Origin: Gamsiella multidivaricata
Taxonomy: Eukaryota; Mortierellomycota; Mortierellomycetes; Mortierellales; Mortierellaceae
NCBI RefSeq assembly: GCF_025024155.1
Contig: NW_026251858.1
Span: 1 to 35,390 of the forward strand
DNA length: 35,390 bases
Reading direction: 5' to 3'
Of the stretch, positions 33,038 through 35,390 are shown one piece after another. The translations under genes were made by a program, and so were the position numbers. Under the pieces are notes generated by a model that did not search any database, was not told where the DNA came from, and saw only the letters and a program-made list of their open reading frames with translations. The stretch's first letter is position 1, and each line of letters begins with the position of its first letter.

Positions 33038-33610
33038 TTATAGCTCTCGGAAAATAAGTCGATATGCCCTTTTAATAGTGGCAGATCGTGCCTTATATAC
33101 TAGGGAATAGCTATAAATGCATCTAGTATAGGAGACTAGGAATATTGGGGAAAGTCCCAGAGGCACAATGCGCCTCATAAAGGATCGGCACCGAGTGGTG
33201 GTGAATCCAAGGAAAATAGGGTGCTCTATATAAGCAAGACAATGTGGTGAATACACCACAACGATAATGAGGATAGCCCTTCTCATTCTTGGATGTTTCG
33301 TTCGAGAACGCGCGGGGACAGCCCTTGTTGCATGTCGAAGGTCGGTTCCTCGCAGTCTCCCTAAGCAGCGGGCTTCGCGCGGGCCATGGATCATCGACGT
33401 TACCACAGTCCCGTAGAGCAATGACTCAGCGGAGACGATGCTGTCATAGTCATCGTGGTCTGGGACTTGTACTAGCCGTAGCAAACCACGCTTCCAGAAC
33501 TCGACAACCCAGGCGTATGCCTTGACTTTGCCGAATACAGGGGCTCGCTTGCTGGGGATCAAGTCGTGAAGAAGAGCTTCCAGCTTTCGTTTAGACACGC
33601 GGTGTAAGCG
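33038..33610 (-). pseudogene. Decayed Helitron Rep/helicase-like N domain fragment
   Basis: The minus-strand ORF starts with KRKLEALLHDL, FGKVKAYAWVVEFWKRGL, then PDHDDYDSIVSAE and VTSMIHGP, which follow the Helitron_like_N order (KxKLxxLLxDL, FGKVxAxVxxxEFQKRGL, DxIVSAE, HGPCG). The conserved GLPHxH stretch that supplies the HUH metal-binding histidines is missing: GL is followed directly by LRLVQVPDH. From 33332 to about 33261 the similarity moves to another frame (CNKGCPRAFSNETSKNEKGY, like the CxKxFPKxFxxET...GYPxYRR block). It returns to the first frame near YSYSLVYKARSATI (like YLYKYVYKGHDRA). So there are deletions and frameshifts: a dead remnant. No helicase domain or termini were found. 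Confidence 0.65.
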
Positions 33611-33779
33611 GGAGTGACTGCTTCTGTGGCCAGTTCTAGTTTGCCTTTACGCATTCTATGGTTTTCATATCCAAAACAACGCGTCTTCTACGCACACCTT
33701 TATGGCCGAGGCCCATTCCTACGCGTCTAGCCTTCTCTCTATTTATGATCAGGCATAAGCGCTCACGCTCAAGTATATA

Positions 33780-33804
33780 ACACTTTATAAGTGTCTAAAG
33801 ACAC
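33780..33804. repeat. Two overlapping perfect palindromes
   Basis: ACACTT-TAT-AAGTGT (33780-33794) and GTGTCT-AA-AGACAC (33791-33804) share the bases GTGT, so only one of the two hairpins can form at a time. Read directly from sequence. Confidence 0.7.
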
Positions 33805-33872
33805 ATTCTTATTTTCTTTTATTTTTTATATATGCCGGAGTGCGTCCTCTCCTACAGTCCTTTTTGCAGAAT

Positions 33873-33901
33873 AATGCACTTTTCATAGTGAAATGTGCAT
33901 T
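33873..33901. repeat. Near-perfect 13-bp-arm hairpin
   Basis: Arms AATGCACTTTTCA (33873-33885) and TGAAATGTGCATT (33889-33901) pair at 12 of 13 positions, with one T-T mismatch, around a TAG loop. On the + strand it is followed by TTTTCCACTG, a sequence reminiscent of Tc1/mariner ends. It may be a MITE end or other element terminus; its partner was not found. Confidence 0.7.
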
Positions 33902-34140
33902 TTTTCCACTGAATTGGAATATATAAAGGGTGTTATTCAGTTTTGTGACAGCTGACCTTACCTTATATCCTCGTAGAGGTTGCCTCTATCTGTATCAATA
34001 ACTTGTAATGCTTGCAATATGTGATGCTTGCTCACTTTTCCATATGCCAAAAAACAAAGGACCCTGTATCAGCACCAACACACGTCCGCGAGGCTCCCCC
34101 CTCTCGGACATCACGTCTACGGTCAACCAGCTCAAGAACG

Positions 34141-34145
34141 GCACC
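34141..34145. other. Candidate 5-bp target-site duplication, one copy (GCACC)
   Basis: The five bases just outside the 3' end of the LTR. The matching copy would flank the 5' LTR, beyond the right edge of the window, so this cannot be confirmed here. Confidence 0.25.
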
Positions 34146-34369
34146 TGTAATAGCAACAAAACGAAGGAAGGAACAAGTGCAGGAACAAGAGGACACGAGG
34201 TAGGAACACGAGAGGCAGGGGACAAGAGACAAGGGCTAGAACGGATGATCTTTATTATACAGAGAGATAGAGGTATTTATACTAATATACAGGGGGCGCA
34301 GTGGTGGAGGCGCGGTGATGGGGGCGTGGTTGAGGGCTAAGCAGAAGGTTAGCCTAGGATACTATCACA
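34146..34369 (-). mobile_element. 3' LTR of a Ty3/gypsy element (224 bp)
   Basis: On the minus strand the LTR runs from TGTGATAG (34369-34362) to CTATTACA (34153-34146), terminal inverted repeats matching at 7 of 8 positions with the standard TG...CA ends. Inside lie TATAAATA (34281-34274) and AATAAA (34256-34251), so the predicted transcript start, poly(A) signal and short R region are visible. It directly follows the polypurine tract and pol of the same element. The second LTR is outside the window. Confidence 0.8.
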
Positions 34370-35390
34370 CCTTCCCCTAATAAATGAAGAAGGCCATGTT
34401 CTTGACAATACTTGCGGAGGATGAGGGGTGAGTTGGTGATGGACTGAAGGGGTTCCCAGGTGGAGTCCTTGGCCTCGTCATAGCCTACCCACTTGATGAG
34501 AAACTCGGGCCTTTTTCGTCGTGTTCTGTGTGCAAGGATGGATTCGACCTCGTACTCGACTTCGCCATTGACGATCTCAGGTTCCGGGGGCGGTGAGGAG
34601 CGACGACCAAGGGATTCGGGGGATGAAATAAAGGGCTTGAACCGATCAACATGAAAGACGTCATGAATGCGCATGGTGGGCGGAAGTTCAACCTGAAACG
34701 AGACTGGTGAGCGTTGTTGAAGAAGAGTGAATGGCCCAAAGAAACGGGCTTGAAGGGAGGCAGCAGGGCGGGTGGAGTCGTAGGCAGTGGTGATGTGCTC
34801 GGTGCTGAGTAAGACTTGGTCACCGACCTGGTAGGAGTGAGGGCGTCGATGGGCATCAGCATGCTTGGCCTGTTGAACTTGAGCTTCAAGAAGGCTATCG
34901 CGGGCAGCAGCCAGGGCAGACTGCTGTGCAGAGATAAAGGAGTCAAAGTCCGATGCAGAGGGGCTGGAAGGGGTGGCGGGACCAAGAAGAGAAGCAGGCA
35001 CCCGAGGATGGAACCCTTGGTTCAAAAAGAAGGGCGAGACACCAGTGGAGGAGTGGACAGCATTATTGTATGCAAATTCGGCCGCCGGCAGATACAGGTC
35101 CCAGTCGTCTTGCTTATGGTTGACTAAGCCTCGCAGCATCGTTTTCAAAGTCTGGATTGCTCTTTCCGACTGGCCGTCTGTCTGTGGGTGGAACGATGAG
35201 GACATGGCAAGCTTGGTGCCCATACGCTCCTGTAGGCGACGCCAAAAAGTGCTGGTGAATTTTGTATCCCGATCCGAGACAATGGTGCTAGGCATTCCAT
35301 GCAGGCGGAAGACGTTGCTGAAAAAACAATTGGCGACGTCGACAGCAGTATCCGTAGTCCGACTTGGCGCAAAATGAACCTGCTTAGACA
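34354..35390 (-). CDS. Ty3/gypsy pol C-terminus: integrase and chromodomain (partial, runs off right edge)
   Basis: Open through the window edge; the frame continues upstream of the first Met (35295) with VHFAPSRTTDTAVDVA, so the 5' part (protease, RT, RNase H, start of integrase) lies outside. Visible integrase core residues: Asp in SDRDTKFTSTFW and Glu in HPQTDGQSERAIQTLK, two members of the DD(35)E triad, with normal spacing between them. The C-terminus has the integrase GPF-type block (ARFFGPFTLLQQ), DVFHVDRFKP, and a chromodomain (EYEVESILAHR, FLIKWVGYDEAKDSTWEPL). Chromodomain-bearing Ty3 elements often target heterochromatin. No stop or frameshift interrupts the part seen. The stop codon (TAG) sits about 15 bp inside the LTR. 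Confidence 0.93.
   Translation of the reverse strand, partial: SKQVHFAPSRTTDTAVDVANCFFSNVFRLHGMPSTIVSDRDTKFTSTFWRRLQERMGTKLAMSSSFHPQTDGQSERAIQTLKTMLRGLVNHKQDDWDLYLPAAEFAYNNAVHSSTGVSPFFLNQGFHPRVPASLLGPATPSSPSASDFDSFISAQQSALAAARDSLLEAQVQQAKHADAHRRPHSYQVGDQVLLSTEHITTAYDSTRPAASLQARFFGPFTLLQQRSPVSFQVELPPTMRIHDVFHVDRFKPFISSPESLGRRSSPPPEPEIVNGEVEYEVESILAHRTRRKRPEFLIKWVGYDEAKDSTWEPLQSITNSPLILRKYCQEHGLLHLLGEGVIVS
34370..34378 (-). other. Polypurine tract of the Ty3 element
   Basis: AGGGGAAGG on the minus strand, directly abutting the TG of the LTR, the expected position for the plus-strand DNA primer. It also lies inside the last codons of pol. Confidence 0.7.

Larger units (their letters stand above)
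33611..34145. other. AT-rich flank of the Ty3 element, with hairpins
   Basis: No gene supported. It contains two overlapping palindromes (33780-33804) and a 29-nt near-perfect hairpin (33873-33901), listed separately. A minus-strand ORF crossing 33995-34225 runs through the LTR end and is not a gene. Confidence 0.5.

Noticed and set aside
33038..33598. Treating the 186-codon minus ORF as a functional gene
   Set aside because: Similarity to Helitron Rep jumps between frames and the HUH motif is missing, so the open frame is fortuitous.
33995..34225. 76-codon minus ORF starting inside the LTR
   Set aside because: It begins in the LTR and runs into flanking DNA; no family resemblance.
30493..35390. 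Gag-like ORF and Ty3 pol fragment as one retrotransposon
   Set aside because: Both are on the minus strand, but pol and its 3' LTR lie upstream of gag, the reverse of gag-pol order, and a Helitron relic lies between them.

Overview
The window looks like nuclear DNA of an early-diverging fungus. My best guess is Mortierellomycota or another Mucoromycota lineage; this is inference from gene content, not a database match. Support: intron-rich genes with short GT-AG introns (roughly 70-170 nt), secreted and membrane-anchored kelch proteins, a homolog of the animal protein KIAA0930, a TMEM62-like phosphoesterase, and Tc1-type, Ty3-type and Helitron-type element remains. I rebuilt nine spliced gene models by hand and every exon junction keeps the reading frame. 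No RNA data were available.

Layout. 124-5242: two tandem paralogs for signal-peptide/kelch/single-TM proteins with long cytoplasmic tails. 6405-8561: secreted S41-family protease-like protein with its own TATA box. 8716-10101 (minus): PIH1-domain protein (R2TP chaperone type), divergent from 10368-13642, a TMEM62-like metallophosphoesterase. 13761-15725 (minus): KIAA0930/DUF2045 homolog. 15726-17200: about 1.5 kb with no gene I can support, then a broken kelch fragment at about 17201-17521. 17592-19016 (minus): U5 snRNP 40K WD40 protein. 19459-20513: protein with only the helix-turn-helix half of a Tc1/DDE_3-type transposase. 20858-22769: TFIIH subunit Tfb2/p52. 23009-25906 (minus): F-box/LRR protein with a very acidic tail, divergent from 26280-30097, a RAD16 homolog in 12 exons.

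Right of about 30.3 kb the character changes to transposon remains: an intact orphan Gag-like ORF (30493-32028, minus), a decayed Helitron Rep fragment (about 33038-33610, minus), an AT-rich stretch with strong hairpins (33780-33901), and the 3' end of a Ty3/gypsy chromovirus-type element (pol C-terminus 34354 to the window edge, polypurine tract, and a 224-bp LTR at 34146-34369).

How the genes may work together: most are housekeeping genes with separate jobs. The one functional grouping is nucleotide excision repair: Tfb2 (TFIIH) and RAD16 lie within 3.6 kb, and an F-box/LRR gene shares a promoter region with RAD16. In yeast, Rad16 partners with an LRR protein, Rad7, in a ubiquitin ligase, so this arrangement is worth testing, although the F-box protein is not recognisably Rad7. 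The least explained items are the tandem kelch receptors, the orphan Gag and the HTH-only protein.
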